DNA of 44,494 bases from Thermobifida cellulosilytica TB100. GTDB taxonomy: Bacteria; Actinomycetota; Actinomycetes; Streptosporangiales; Streptosporangiaceae. The translations under genes and the position numbers were made by a program. The notes under the pieces are model-generated. The model was not told where the DNA came from and searched no databases. It saw only the letters and a program-made list of their open reading frames with translations. The DNA lies in NCBI RefSeq assembly GCF_001517975.1, contig NZ_KQ950186.1:1273-45766 (forward strand). Reading direction: 5' to 3'. Positions 11,047 to 22,200 of the stretch are shown here, one piece after another. How positions within the stretch are numbered: the stretch's first letter is position 1; every line of letters starts with the position of its first letter.

Positions 11047-11741
11047 GGACCGGGAGGCCCGAGCCGCGCGCGGCCCTGTTCGACCTCGACGGGACCCTGG
11101 TCAACAGCGAGCCGCGCAGCGTCGCCGTGTGGGCCAGGGTGCTGCGGGCCCGCGGCGTCGAGCCGGACGAGGCGCTGCTGCGCCGGTTCATGGGGCGGCG
11201 CGGCAAGGACGTGATCGCCGAGTTCTCCCACCTGTTCCCCGGCGAGACCCCGCAGGACGTCTTCGCCGACGTCTGGCGGTACGGCCAGGACCCCGACCTG
11301 CCGCCGGTGCAGCATCTGCCCGAGTCGGTGGCGTTCCTGCACCACCTGCACGCCCGGGGCGTGCCGTTCGCCCTGGTCACCTCCGCGGGCCGACGCTGGG
11401 CCGAGAGCGCCCTGGAGCAGATGGGGGTCCGCGGCATGTTCCGCGGGCTGATCACCGCGGACGACGTCACCGTGGGCAAGCCGCACCCCGAGGGCTACCT
11501 CGGCGGGGCCGAGCTCCTCGGCCACCGGCCCGAGCACGTCGTGGTCTTCGAGGACACCCCGGCGGGCGTCGCGGCGGGCCGCAGCGCGGGCATGCGGGTG
11601 GTGGGCGTCACCACCACCCATCCGCCGCAGGCGCTGAGCCAGGCCGACCTGGTCGTGGACCACCTCACCCAGGTGGCCTGGCCGCAGTTGGTCCTGCGGG
11701 ATTCGGGCCAGGACCGTTCCGCGCTGGCCGGGCAGGGGTGA
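11037..11741 (+). CDS. HAD superfamily sugar-phosphatase-like hydrolase
   Basis: Subfamily IA HAD phosphatase of the beta-phosphoglucomutase/sugar-phosphatase type. ATG at 11037 lies inside the end of the EIIA gene, with GAGGGGAA upstream; 234 residues. Motif I is DLDGT with Asp16 as nucleophile and Asp18 as acid/base. Motif II is in LVTSAG, motif III in VGKPHPEGY and motif IV in VVFEDTPAG. The helical cap between motif I and II is of the C1 type. Sandwiched between EIIA and HPr with overlapping ends at both sides, it probably removes phosphate from a sugar phosphate that accumulates during PTS uptake. That role is inferred from position only. Confidence 0.88.
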   Translation: MGVRTGRPEPRAALFDLDGTLVNSEPRSVAVWARVLRARGVEPDEALLRRFMGRRGKDVIAEFSHLFPGETPQDVFADVWRYGQDPDLPPVQHLPESVAFLHHLHARGVPFALVTSAGRRWAESALEQMGVRGMFRGLITADDVTVGKPHPEGYLGGAELLGHRPEHVVVFEDTPAGVAAGRSAGMRVVGVTTTHPPQALSQADLVVDHLTQVAWPQLVLRDSGQDRSALAGQG

Positions 11742-11743
11742 CC

Positions 11744-12007
11744 GTGGCCGAGCGTCGCGTCACGGTGGCCTCCCCGGTCGGGCTGCACGCCCGGCCCGCC
11801 GCCCGGTTCGTCACGGCCGCCGCCGCGTTCGACGGCGAGGTCTACCTCGCCCGGCCGGGCGGTCCGCGCGTGTCGGCGGCGAGCATGCTGGCGGTGCTGA
11901 CCCTGGGGGTGCGCGGCGGGGAGGAGATCGTCATCACCGCCGAGGGCGACGGCGCCGAGGAGCTGCTGGACCGCCTCGCCGAGATCGCGGCCTGCACCGC
12001 GGACTGA
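11744..12007 (+). CDS. ptsH: HPr phosphocarrier protein
   Basis: General PTS phosphocarrier. With the GTG at 11744 (AGGGG five bases upstream) it has 87 residues and the active histidine falls exactly at position 15 (SPVGLHARPAA). The GTG at 11738 is an alternative that would overlap the preceding stop. The regulatory-serine region reads SAASMLAVLTLG, so a Ser46-like residue is present even though actinobacteria usually lack a strong HPr kinase. Ends GGEEIVITAEG ... AEELLDRLAEI are typical. EI (ptsI) is not in this window. Confidence 0.93.
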   Translation: MAERRVTVASPVGLHARPAARFVTAAAAFDGEVYLARPGGPRVSAASMLAVLTLGVRGGEEIVITAEGDGAEELLDRLAEIAACTAD

Positions 12008-12104
12008 CACACGGCGGGACCTCGGCGCCGATCAGGGCCGCTCCGGGCCGCCGGACGTTCTAGGCTGGCCCCCGATCCCCGTCAACCCTCCGCGGAAGGT
12101 GGCC

Positions 12105-13766
<1,662 letters not shown>

Positions 13767-13786
13767 TCCGGGCCGCGGCGTCCCGG

Positions 13787-13809
13787 GGCCCCGCGGCGTC
13801 CGCGGGGCC
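13787..13809. terminator. Bidirectional terminator between nagZ and the acyl-CoA dehydrogenase gene
   Basis: Perfect 10-bp GC stem GGCCCCGCGG / CCGCGGGGCC around a CGT loop, in the 58-nt gap between two convergent genes. It can serve both strands. Confidence 0.7.
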
Positions 13810-13824
13810 GCCGGGAGGGCCCGG

Positions 13825-15021
<1,197 letters not shown>

Positions 15022-15040
15022 GGGACGAGTATCGCACTAG

Positions 15041-15054
15041 ACCGACCAGTCGGT
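15041..15054. promoter_or_regulatory. TetR-family operator at the acyl-CoA dehydrogenase promoter
   Basis: Perfect palindrome ACCGACCAGTCGGT. It lies 7 bp upstream of the GATACT -10 of the minus-strand acyl-CoA dehydrogenase gene, so it overlaps the -10/-35 spacer, the classic place for a repressor. Palindromes of the type ACCGAC-NN-GTCGGT are common targets of actinomycete TetR regulators of fatty-acid and related catabolic genes. The cognate regulator is not in the window. The divergent HAD gene at 15147 could also be affected. Confidence 0.65.
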
Positions 15055-15146
15055 ATCTTGGGGTGTGCGTCGGGGCAGCGCCGCGGGTACAGCCGAGGTG
15101 TGCGGGGAACTAACATCGCCCGGTAGTTCGGGAGGATGGAGGCGGA

Positions 15147-15803
15147 ATGTCCCGAAGCTGCACGGGAATCATCACCGACTGGGGCGGGGTGCTGACCTCG
15201 CCGCTGACCGAGACCATCTCGGCCTGGCTGGAGCAGGAGCGCATCGACCGCGCCGTCTACCGCGACGTCATGCGCACCTGGGTCCACGCCGCCTACAACG
15301 ACGGCGCGCGCAACCCGGTCCACGCGCTGGAGCGCGGCGAGGTGGAGCTCGCCGAGTTCGAACGGATGCTCGCCGAGCGGCTGCGGCTCGTCGACGGCGG
15401 CCCCGTCCCCTCCGAGGGGCTCATCGCCCGCATGTTCGCGGGCTTCGAGCCGGTCGAGGAGATGTACGCCGTGCTGCGCGCCGCACGCGGGCAGGGCGTG
15501 CGCACCTGCCTGCTCTCCAACTCCTGGGGCAACGTCTACCCGCGCGAACGGTTCGCCGACACCTTCGACGGCGTGGTCATCTCGGGCGAGGTGGGCATGC
15601 GCAAGCCCGAGCCGGAGATCTTCCTCCACGCCCTGGAACTGGTGGGCCTGGGGCCGCGGGACTGCGTCTTCGTCGACGACGTGGAGAGCAACGTCGAGGC
15701 CGCGGAGGCCCTCGGCATGACCGGCATCCTCCACCGCGACCCCGCCGAGACGCGGGAGCGGCTGGAGGAGGCCTGCGGGATCAGCCTCACCTCCCTCACG
15801 TGA
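15147..15803 (+). CDS. HAD-IA family hydrolase (epoxide-hydrolase/YihX-like)
   Basis: 218 residues from ATG 15147, with GGAGGCGG upstream. Motif I is TDWGGVLTSP: Asp11 is the nucleophile, but the second Asp of DxD is Gly, as in the YihX/epoxide-hydrolase-N-like branch, in which phosphatase activity is known for E. coli YihX. Motif II is LLSNSWG, motif III MRKPEPEIF and motif IV FVDDVESNVEAA, all intact. Divergent from an acyl-CoA dehydrogenase gene and sharing its regulatory region, it may act in lipid metabolism. The substrate cannot be read from sequence. Confidence 0.87.
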   Translation: MSRSCTGIITDWGGVLTSPLTETISAWLEQERIDRAVYRDVMRTWVHAAYNDGARNPVHALERGEVELAEFERMLAERLRLVDGGPVPSEGLIARMFAGFEPVEEMYAVLRAARGQGVRTCLLSNSWGNVYPRERFADTFDGVVISGEVGMRKPEPEIFLHALELVGLGPRDCVFVDDVESNVEAAEALGMTGILHRDPAETRERLEEACGISLTSLT

Positions 15804-15881
15804 GACGGATCACGTCCGCAAGCGCGGGGAGCCGAGGGGCGGTCGTCCCCGGCGCCCCCGCGGATCTGGGGACAATGGCTC

Positions 15882-16319
15882 ATGCGCATCTATCTGCCCG
15901 CAACGCTCACCGTCCTCGCGGCGGCCCTGGCCGACGACGGGTTCCGCAAGGGCCCCTACACCGCCTACGCCGTGACCCCCGCGCTGCGCGCCGCCCTCGG
16001 CACCGACGACGAGGAGGAGCTGGAGTACGCAGCGATGGACGCGGCGGCGGAGGAGTCGGCGCGGATGCTGGCGGCGGACCCCGCCGCCCCCGCCCGACGG
16101 GTGGTGGTCGCGGCCGAACTGCCCGAGCGCGTCGTCCACCCCGACGACGACGGCACCGCTCCCGCCCGGGTGCGGGTGACCGGGGTGGTCCCGCTCAGAC
16201 GGGTCGCCTCCGCGCACGTCGACGACGAGGCCGCGGCCGCCGACGTCGCCGCCGGGCGCACCGAGGAGCACGAACTGCTCTGGTACGCCACCCAGGAGCT
16301 GCGCTACCTGCTGGAGTGA
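15882..16319 (+). CDS. DUF6912-like small protein of unknown function
   Basis: 145 residues from ATG 15882. Begins MRIYLPATLTVLAAAL, a pattern shared by small actinobacterial proteins annotated DUF6912 (family assignment from memory). It is acidic, with an Ala/Glu-rich middle, two beta-rich stretches (ARRVVVAAELP, ARVRVTGVVPL), a ValAspAspGlu segment and a helical C-terminus HELLWYATQELRYLLE. No signal peptide, membrane segment or catalytic motif is seen. GACAAT at 15871-15876 stands 5 nt before the start, so the mRNA may be leaderless. It converges with the next gene across a 19-bp gap. Confidence 0.75.
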   Translation: MRIYLPATLTVLAAALADDGFRKGPYTAYAVTPALRAALGTDDEEELEYAAMDAAAEESARMLAADPAAPARRVVVAAELPERVVHPDDDGTAPARVRVTGVVPLRRVASAHVDDEAAAADVAAGRTEEHELLWYATQELRYLLE

Positions 16320-16338
16320 CCGGCCCGCGCCCGCCCGC

Positions 16339-17910
16339 TCACCACCGCGCCAGCCTCTCCCGCACGGCGGCCAGGTCGCGCTCGGCGCCCTCGGCGGCCC
16401 GGGAGACCCGCTCGAGGAGGGAGCGCCACTCGCGGACCCCCGCCTCCACCCGGCTGTGCAGGGCGGCGAGCTCGGCCCCCACCGCGTCGCGCTGCCGGGC
16501 CTGCTCGGCCCGCACGTCGACGTACCGCCAGCCGCCCACGACACCGGCGACCACGGCCACGGTCAGGAACAGCGGGAACCATCCGGTCACCAGGGCGAGC
16601 AGGACCGCCCCCGCGGCACTCCCCGCGGACCACCACACCGCCCGCATCGACGGGGGAGCCGCGAAGAGCCGCTCCAGCCGCTGCTCGGCCGCGGCGAGGC
16701 TGTCCTGGTCCGCGCCCCGGGAGGTGAGGACGACCCGGGCGCTGCGGTGGGAGACGGAGGTCCGGTCGTCCGGAAGGGGACGGCGTGCCCTGTCGGCCAG
16801 GCCCTCGGCGGCCGCGAGCACCGGGGCGGCGCACACCTCCAGCGCGAACCAGCCCCGGGCGGGGTCCTCCCGCACCGCGACGACGTCCGCGGCGAGCAGC
16901 TCCCGCAGGTCGCCCACTGGCTCGTCCCACAGCGGCGGCTCGGCGTCGGGGGAGTGCTCCCCGCTGCTCTCCAGCACCCGGCGCAACGGTTCGACCCGGC
17001 GCACCAGAGGGGCCTCGTCGGCGCAGCCCTCCCCCACGAGCAGCTCCAGGGCCGCGGTGACCTCGGGGGCCGCGACGGGCTCCCCCGGGGCCGCGGCGCC
17101 CTCCAGGGCGGTGCGCAGCGCGGAGAGCCGGTGGGCCGCGTCCAGGCGGGAGGGGGTCTCGCCGAGGTTCACCAGCTCCGACCGCACCTGGGCGGGAGGG
17201 GGCGGGAGCAGCGACGCGACCGGGGTGGACCGCTCCTCCTCGGGGAAGCGCTCCAGCGCCGCCGCCAGGTGGCGGCGGACCAGGTCGCGCGCCCCCGCCC
17301 CCAGCAGCCCTCCGGCGGCCGCCAGCCACAGGGCGCGCTCGTGGCGCCGGACGTCGGCCGAGAAGGCCGCGAGCAGGCGGGGCAGGAACCGCTCGGCGAA
17401 CGGGGCGGCCCGCTCGGGGGCGGGACGGCCCCCCGCGGTCGCCGTGGCCAGCAGCGCGAACACGCCCGTGCGCACCGCATCGAGGCGGGCCGCGGCCCCG
17501 AAGTGGTGCAGCGCCGCGTCGACCGAGCCGCCGAGGGCGGCGTGCAGGCCCCGGGCCGCCGGGGCCAGCCAGTAGTCGGCGGGCGCGCCGGCCAGGAGGG
17601 GAGGGGACGAGGCGCCGTCGGCCAGCAGGCGGCGGACCTGGTGGCGCACCAGGGCGTAGGGGGCGAACGGAACCAGCAGGCTGCGCAGGTCGCTCAGTTC
17701 CACGAGGGCGTCGAAGCTCACGGCGAGCCGGTGGAGGCGCTGCTCCAGGGCGCCCCTGACGTGGCGCAGCTCGGACTGGAGCCGCCAGCTCCGGTCGAAC
17801 TGCTCGGCGCGGAGGAGGGACAGGGAGTCCTCCAGGTCCTGGATCCTGCGGTTCTGGCGGCGCTCTCCGAACTGCTCGAACAGCTCGAAGGGCGGGTCCG
17901 ATTCGCTCAC
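16339..17910 (-). CDS. Unknown membrane protein with helical repeats and coiled-coil ends
   Basis: 523 residues, GTG start at 17910; no strong ribosome-binding site (CCGGAAC about 10 nt away). I do not recognise the family. The N-terminus is acidic, then a charged helix (about 15-65, RIQDLEDSLSLLRAEQ ... HVRGALEQRLHRL) that could be a coiled coil. A long Ala/Leu-rich helical region (about 65-410) includes a cytosolic-looking FALEVCAAPVLAAAEG segment. Two adjacent hydrophobic segments (about 425-462, WWSAGSAAGAVLLALV and FPLFLTVAVVAGVVGGW) form a membrane hairpin, and a C-terminal coiled coil (about 466-523) ends the protein. A helical body with a hairpin anchor and coiled coils recalls membrane-scaffold or stress-membrane proteins, but no GTPase motif is present. 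Function open. Confidence 0.7.
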   Translation of the reverse strand: MSESDPPFELFEQFGERRQNRRIQDLEDSLSLLRAEQFDRSWRLQSELRHVRGALEQRLHRLAVSFDALVELSDLRSLLVPFAPYALVRHQVRRLLADGASSPPLLAGAPADYWLAPAARGLHAALGGSVDAALHHFGAAARLDAVRTGVFALLATATAGGRPAPERAAPFAERFLPRLLAAFSADVRRHERALWLAAAGGLLGAGARDLVRRHLAAALERFPEEERSTPVASLLPPPPAQVRSELVNLGETPSRLDAAHRLSALRTALEGAAAPGEPVAAPEVTAALELLVGEGCADEAPLVRRVEPLRRVLESSGEHSPDAEPPLWDEPVGDLRELLAADVVAVREDPARGWFALEVCAAPVLAAAEGLADRARRPLPDDRTSVSHRSARVVLTSRGADQDSLAAAEQRLERLFAAPPSMRAVWWSAGSAAGAVLLALVTGWFPLFLTVAVVAGVVGGWRYVDVRAEQARQRDAVGAELAALHSRVEAGVREWRSLLERVSRAAEGAERDLAAVRERLARW

Positions 17911-18063
17911 TTCTGGTGTTCCGGTCGTTTCTCCGGGTGGTTCCTCCGCTATCCCTGACTACGCGGGGAGCCCGGAAGTTCCCGCGTCGGCGACCGATCG
18001 GGCGGGAGTCGGGCGGGTACGGCAGAATGGGACCCGGTATGCAGCGGTAGAGCCGTTCCCTAC

Positions 18064-18786
18064 GTGAAGGAGCCCCCCATCAGCCGCCTGGTGTTGTGGA
18101 ACATCGACCTCACCCTCCTCGACGTCGCCCAGGTGACGCGCGAGGCCTATGCCGAGGCGTTCGAGAAGGTGACCGGCGTGCCCCTGGTGTACCTGGCGCC
18201 TGTGGCGGGACGGACCGACTCGGAGCTGTTCTTCGACTTCCTGGCCCGCAACGACGTCGACGACGCCGACGAGTCGCTGCTGCCGCGCTTCACCGAGGAG
18301 CTGGGCGCGGCCTTCGCGCGGCGCGGCGACCAGCTCGCCGACCGGGGGCGGATGATGCCCGGAGCGGCGGAGGCGCTGGACGCGGTCATGCGGCTGCCCG
18401 ACACCGTGCAGACGGTCGTCACCGGCGCGATCAGGGCCAGCGCCAAGGCCAAGCTCGCCGCGTTCGGCCTGGACAGCAGGCTCGACCTGAGCATCGGCGG
18501 CTACGGGTCGGAGAACTACCCCAAGGCCAGCCTCATCCAGTTCACCCGGATGCGCGCCGAGGAGGCCTACGGCCGCGCCTTCCCCGAGTCCCAGACCGTC
18601 TACATCACCGAGTCCGCACGCGACGTCGAGGCCGCCCGCATCGGCCGGGTCACGCCCATCGCCGTGGTCAGCGGCTCCTCCACCGAGTCCCAACTGCGCG
18701 CCGCCGGGGCCGAGCACGTCCTCGCCGACCTCACCGACCCGGCCGCGGTGGTGGCCGCGGTCAGGGCGGCCACGGACGGTGACTGA
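18064..18786 (+). CDS. HAD-like protein with Asn in place of the nucleophile
   Basis: 240 residues from GTG 18064; no clear ribosome-binding site, so the start could also be the GTG at 18091. The fold follows HAD-IA phosphatases (cap region EAYAEAFEKVTGVPL, VAGRTDSELFFDFL; motif II TVVTGAI; motif III YPKASL), but motif I reads LWNIDLTLLD, with Asn13 where the nucleophilic Asp should be, and motif IV reads ITESARDVEAA instead of GDxxxD. Actinomycete relatives with WNID are known to me, so this is a family trait, not an isolated mutation. It may be a non-catalytic or altered-chemistry HAD. Divergent from the membrane protein gene at 17910. Confidence 0.82.
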   Translation: MKEPPISRLVLWNIDLTLLDVAQVTREAYAEAFEKVTGVPLVYLAPVAGRTDSELFFDFLARNDVDDADESLLPRFTEELGAAFARRGDQLADRGRMMPGAAEALDAVMRLPDTVQTVVTGAIRASAKAKLAAFGLDSRLDLSIGGYGSENYPKASLIQFTRMRAEEAYGRAFPESQTVYITESARDVEAARIGRVTPIAVVSGSSTESQLRAAGAEHVLADLTDPAAVVAAVRAATDGD

Positions 18787-18905
18787 CACCGGCCTTACGC
18801 AGCAGACCGGTACAACTCCATTTCGCGGCGGCACCGCCGGAGGTACCCTCGAATAGGTGGGATGTACCACACGCCCGGCCGCAGGTAAGGCGGCAGGGGT
18901 GTGAT

Positions 18906-18933
18906 TTGTCATGTGATGTTTTGATAGTAGGGT
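18906..18933 (+). promoter_or_regulatory. Candidate promoter for the NAD-glutamate dehydrogenase gene
   Basis: TTGTCA (18906-18911) and TAGGGT (18928-18933) with a 16-bp spacer, in a 432-nt non-coding gap (18787-19218) that is richer in A/T than its surroundings. Other elements there are a GGCGG/CCGCC hairpin near 18824-18835, a TTGACC at 18973-18978, TAGCCT at 19012-19017, and a near-palindrome CACACGCC...GGGGTGTG around 18870-18902. The long leader of over 250 nt suggests added control of this large enzyme. Confidence 0.45.
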
Positions 18934-19218
18934 CTGTGGCTGAAACCCACTCTTAACGGGCGAAACATACTGTTGACCGAGTTGCTCGTGATCGCTCTCC
19001 GTGAACCCCAGTAGCCTGGAACACGACGCGGACCGGACAAAGGAGTCCCGTCCACCAGCGTCTTTTCCTGCGCGCGCGGGTTTTCACGCCGATGTCTCGG
19101 TCAAGGGGGGCGGTTGTGATCTTCTTCCGTCTCTTTCACACAACTTCACATGAAGGCGCGCGGTAGCGAGCGCCGCGTCCTGTGACCCCCTACGACTCAC
19201 AAAGGAGTGAGATCGCAG

Positions 19219-22200
19219 ATGTCAGGGCAACCCGACGCCGTCAAGACCCAGTTGCTTGACGACGCCGTCTTCCAGTGGCCCCAGTCCGAACCCCTGCCGA
19301 TGGACCCCGACCGGTTCGGACGGTTCCTGCGGCTGTACTACTGGCACGTCGACTCCGAGGAACTCAAGGAGTGGCACCCCGCGCAGATCGTGCGCCACGC
19401 CCTCGCCCACTGGGAGCTCGGCGCGCAGCGGACGCAGGGACGCGCCAAGGTGCGGGTGCGCGACCCCGAGGACGGCGAGGCCGCCGGCCAGAGCATCGTG
19501 GAGATCGTCACCGACAACGCGCCGTTCCTGGTCAGCTCGGTGACCTCGCGCCTGGCCGAACGGGGGATCAGCGTCCGGCTGATCATCCACCCCCAGTTGC
19601 GGGTGGAGCGCGACACCATGGGCGGCATCGTCGAGATCGAGCCCGACGACTACACCCTGCGACCGCTCGACGAGTCCTGGATCCACCTGCGGATCGACCG
19701 CCTGGCCGGAGAGGCCGCCCGCAAGGAGCTCGCCGACGACCTCGACGCCGTCCTCACCGACGTCCGCCTGGTCGACGAGGACCACGCCCGGATGCGCCAC
19801 ACCGCGCTCCGGCTGGCCGACCAGGTGACCGCCTCCGCCGCCGCCCTCGTCTCCGGGGGCGTGACCGACGAGGAGATCGCCGAGAGCGCGGAGTTCCTGC
19901 GCTGGCTCACCGACCAGCACTTCATCTTCATGGGCTACCGCGAGTACCGGCTGGACACCGACGAGACCGGCGCCGAAGGGCTGCGCGCCGTCCTCGGCAC
20001 CGGCCTGGGACTGCTGCGGATGGACTCCCCCTCGGCCCAGACGGTCCGCCCCCTGCCCCCCGAAGCGCGCAGCCGGGCCCGCGAACCGCACGTGCTCGTG
20101 CTCACCAAGGCCAACTCCCGCTCCACCGTCCACCAGCCCAAGCACCTCGACTACATCGGCGTCAAGAAGTTCGACGAGCACGGCCGGGTCGTCGGCGAGC
20201 ACCGCTTCCTCGGCCTGTACACCCGCGAGGCCGAGACCAGGGCCGTCAGCCAGGTCCCGATCCTGGCCCGCAAGCAGGAGGAGGTCCTGCGGCGCTCCGG
20301 CTTCGCCCCCGACAGCTACGACGGCCGCGAAGCCGTCGACCTCCTGGCGGGCTTCCCCCGCGAGGAACTGCTGCAAATGTCGGTGGAGGAGATCCAGGAG
20401 ATCGTGCTGGGGGTGCTGCGGCTGCGGGAGCGCCGCGGCACCCGGCTCTTCCTGCGCCGCGACCCCTACGGCCGGTACATGTCCTGCCTGGTCTACATGC
20501 CGCGCGACCGCTACACCACCAAGGTGCGCCTGGCCGTGCAGGACGTGCTGGCCCGCGCCTTCCGGGGGGCCACCATGGACCACAGCGTCATGGTGGGCTC
20601 CTCCCCGCTGGCCCGCCTGCACATCGTGGTCCGTGCCAACCGGGGCGACTCGCTGGCCGGAGTCGACCGCGCCGAACTGGAGGCCGAGGTCGCCCGGGTC
20701 ACCCGGTCCTGGAACGACGACTTCGCGGCGGAGCTGGCCGCACGCTTCGGCCCCGAACGCGCCCGTGAGCTGCTGGACCGCCACCTCGCCTCGATCAGCG
20801 AGAGCTACAAGGTCGACGTGCCCGCGGCCGTCGCCGTCGACGACGTCGACCGCATCGACCGGCTCGGCCCCGACGACATCGCGGTCCAGCTCTACCGGCC
20901 CGGGGGGACGCTGCCGGGAGAGTGGCGCTGCAAGGTGTACCGCACCGGCAGCCCCATCTCGCTGTCCCGGGTGCTCCCGCTGCTGGAGCACATGGGACTG
21001 GAGATCGTCGACGAGTGGCCCTACTCCTTCGAACGCGAGGAGGACGACGGCCGGCGGCGCGAGTGGGCCTGGATCTACGACTTCGGCCTCGTCGACCCGC
21101 CGCTGGACGGCGACGCCATGCACCAGGTCAAGGACCTGTTCGAGGAGGCGTTCGTCGCGCTGTGGCAGGGGCGGGTCGAGTCCGACCGCTTCAACGCCCT
21201 GGTGGTGCACGGCGGGCTCGACTGGCGCCAGGTCACCGTGCTGCGCGCCTACGCCAAGTACCTGCGCCAGACCGCCACCACCTTCACCCCCGCCTACATC
21301 GCGGACGTGCTGACCTCCCACGCGCACATCGCCCGGCTGCTGGTGCGGCTCTTCGAGTCCCGGTTCGACCCGCGGCTCGACGAGGCCCGCGCCGAGCGCT
21401 GCGAGGGGATCACCGAGGAGATCCGCGGAGAGCTCGACCAGGTCGACAACCTCGACTCCGACCGCATCCTGCGGTTCTTCCTCGCCGCGATCGAGGCCAC
21501 CCTGCGCACCAACTACTTCCAGGACGGCGGGACCAAGCCCTACCTGGTCTACAAGCTGGACCCGGGGCGCATCCCCGACCTGCCCCAGCCGCGGCCCAAG
21601 CTGGAGATGTTCGTCTACTCGCCCCGGGTCGAGGGCGTGCACCTGCGCTTCGGCACCGTGGCGCGCGGCGGCCTGCGCTGGTCGGACCGGCTGGAGGACT
21701 TCCGTACCGAGGTGCTCGGACTGGTCAAGGCGCAGACGGTCAAGAACTCCGTCATCGTGCCCAGCGGCGCCAAGGGCGGCTTCGTCTGCAAGCAGCTGCC
21801 CAAGGGCGACCGCGACGCCGTCATGGCCGAGGTGGTGGCCTGCTACAAGCAGTTCATCAGCGGCCTGCTGGACGTCACCGACAACCTGGTCAACGGGCAC
21901 GTCAGCCACCCCGAGGACGTGGTCCGCTACGACGGCGACGACTCCTACCTGGTGGTCGCGGCCGACAAGGGCACGGCGACCTTCTCCGACATCGCCAACT
22001 CCGTGGCCGCCGAGCGCGGCTTCTGGCTCGGCGACGCCTTCGCCTCCGGCGGCTCGGTCGGCTACGACCACAAGGCGATGGGCATCACCGCCCGCGGCGC
22101 CTGGGAGTCGATCAAGTACCACTTCCGCGAGATGGGCGTCGACGTCCAGAACGAGGACTTCACGGCCGTGGGCATCGGCGACATGTCCGGGGACGTGTTC

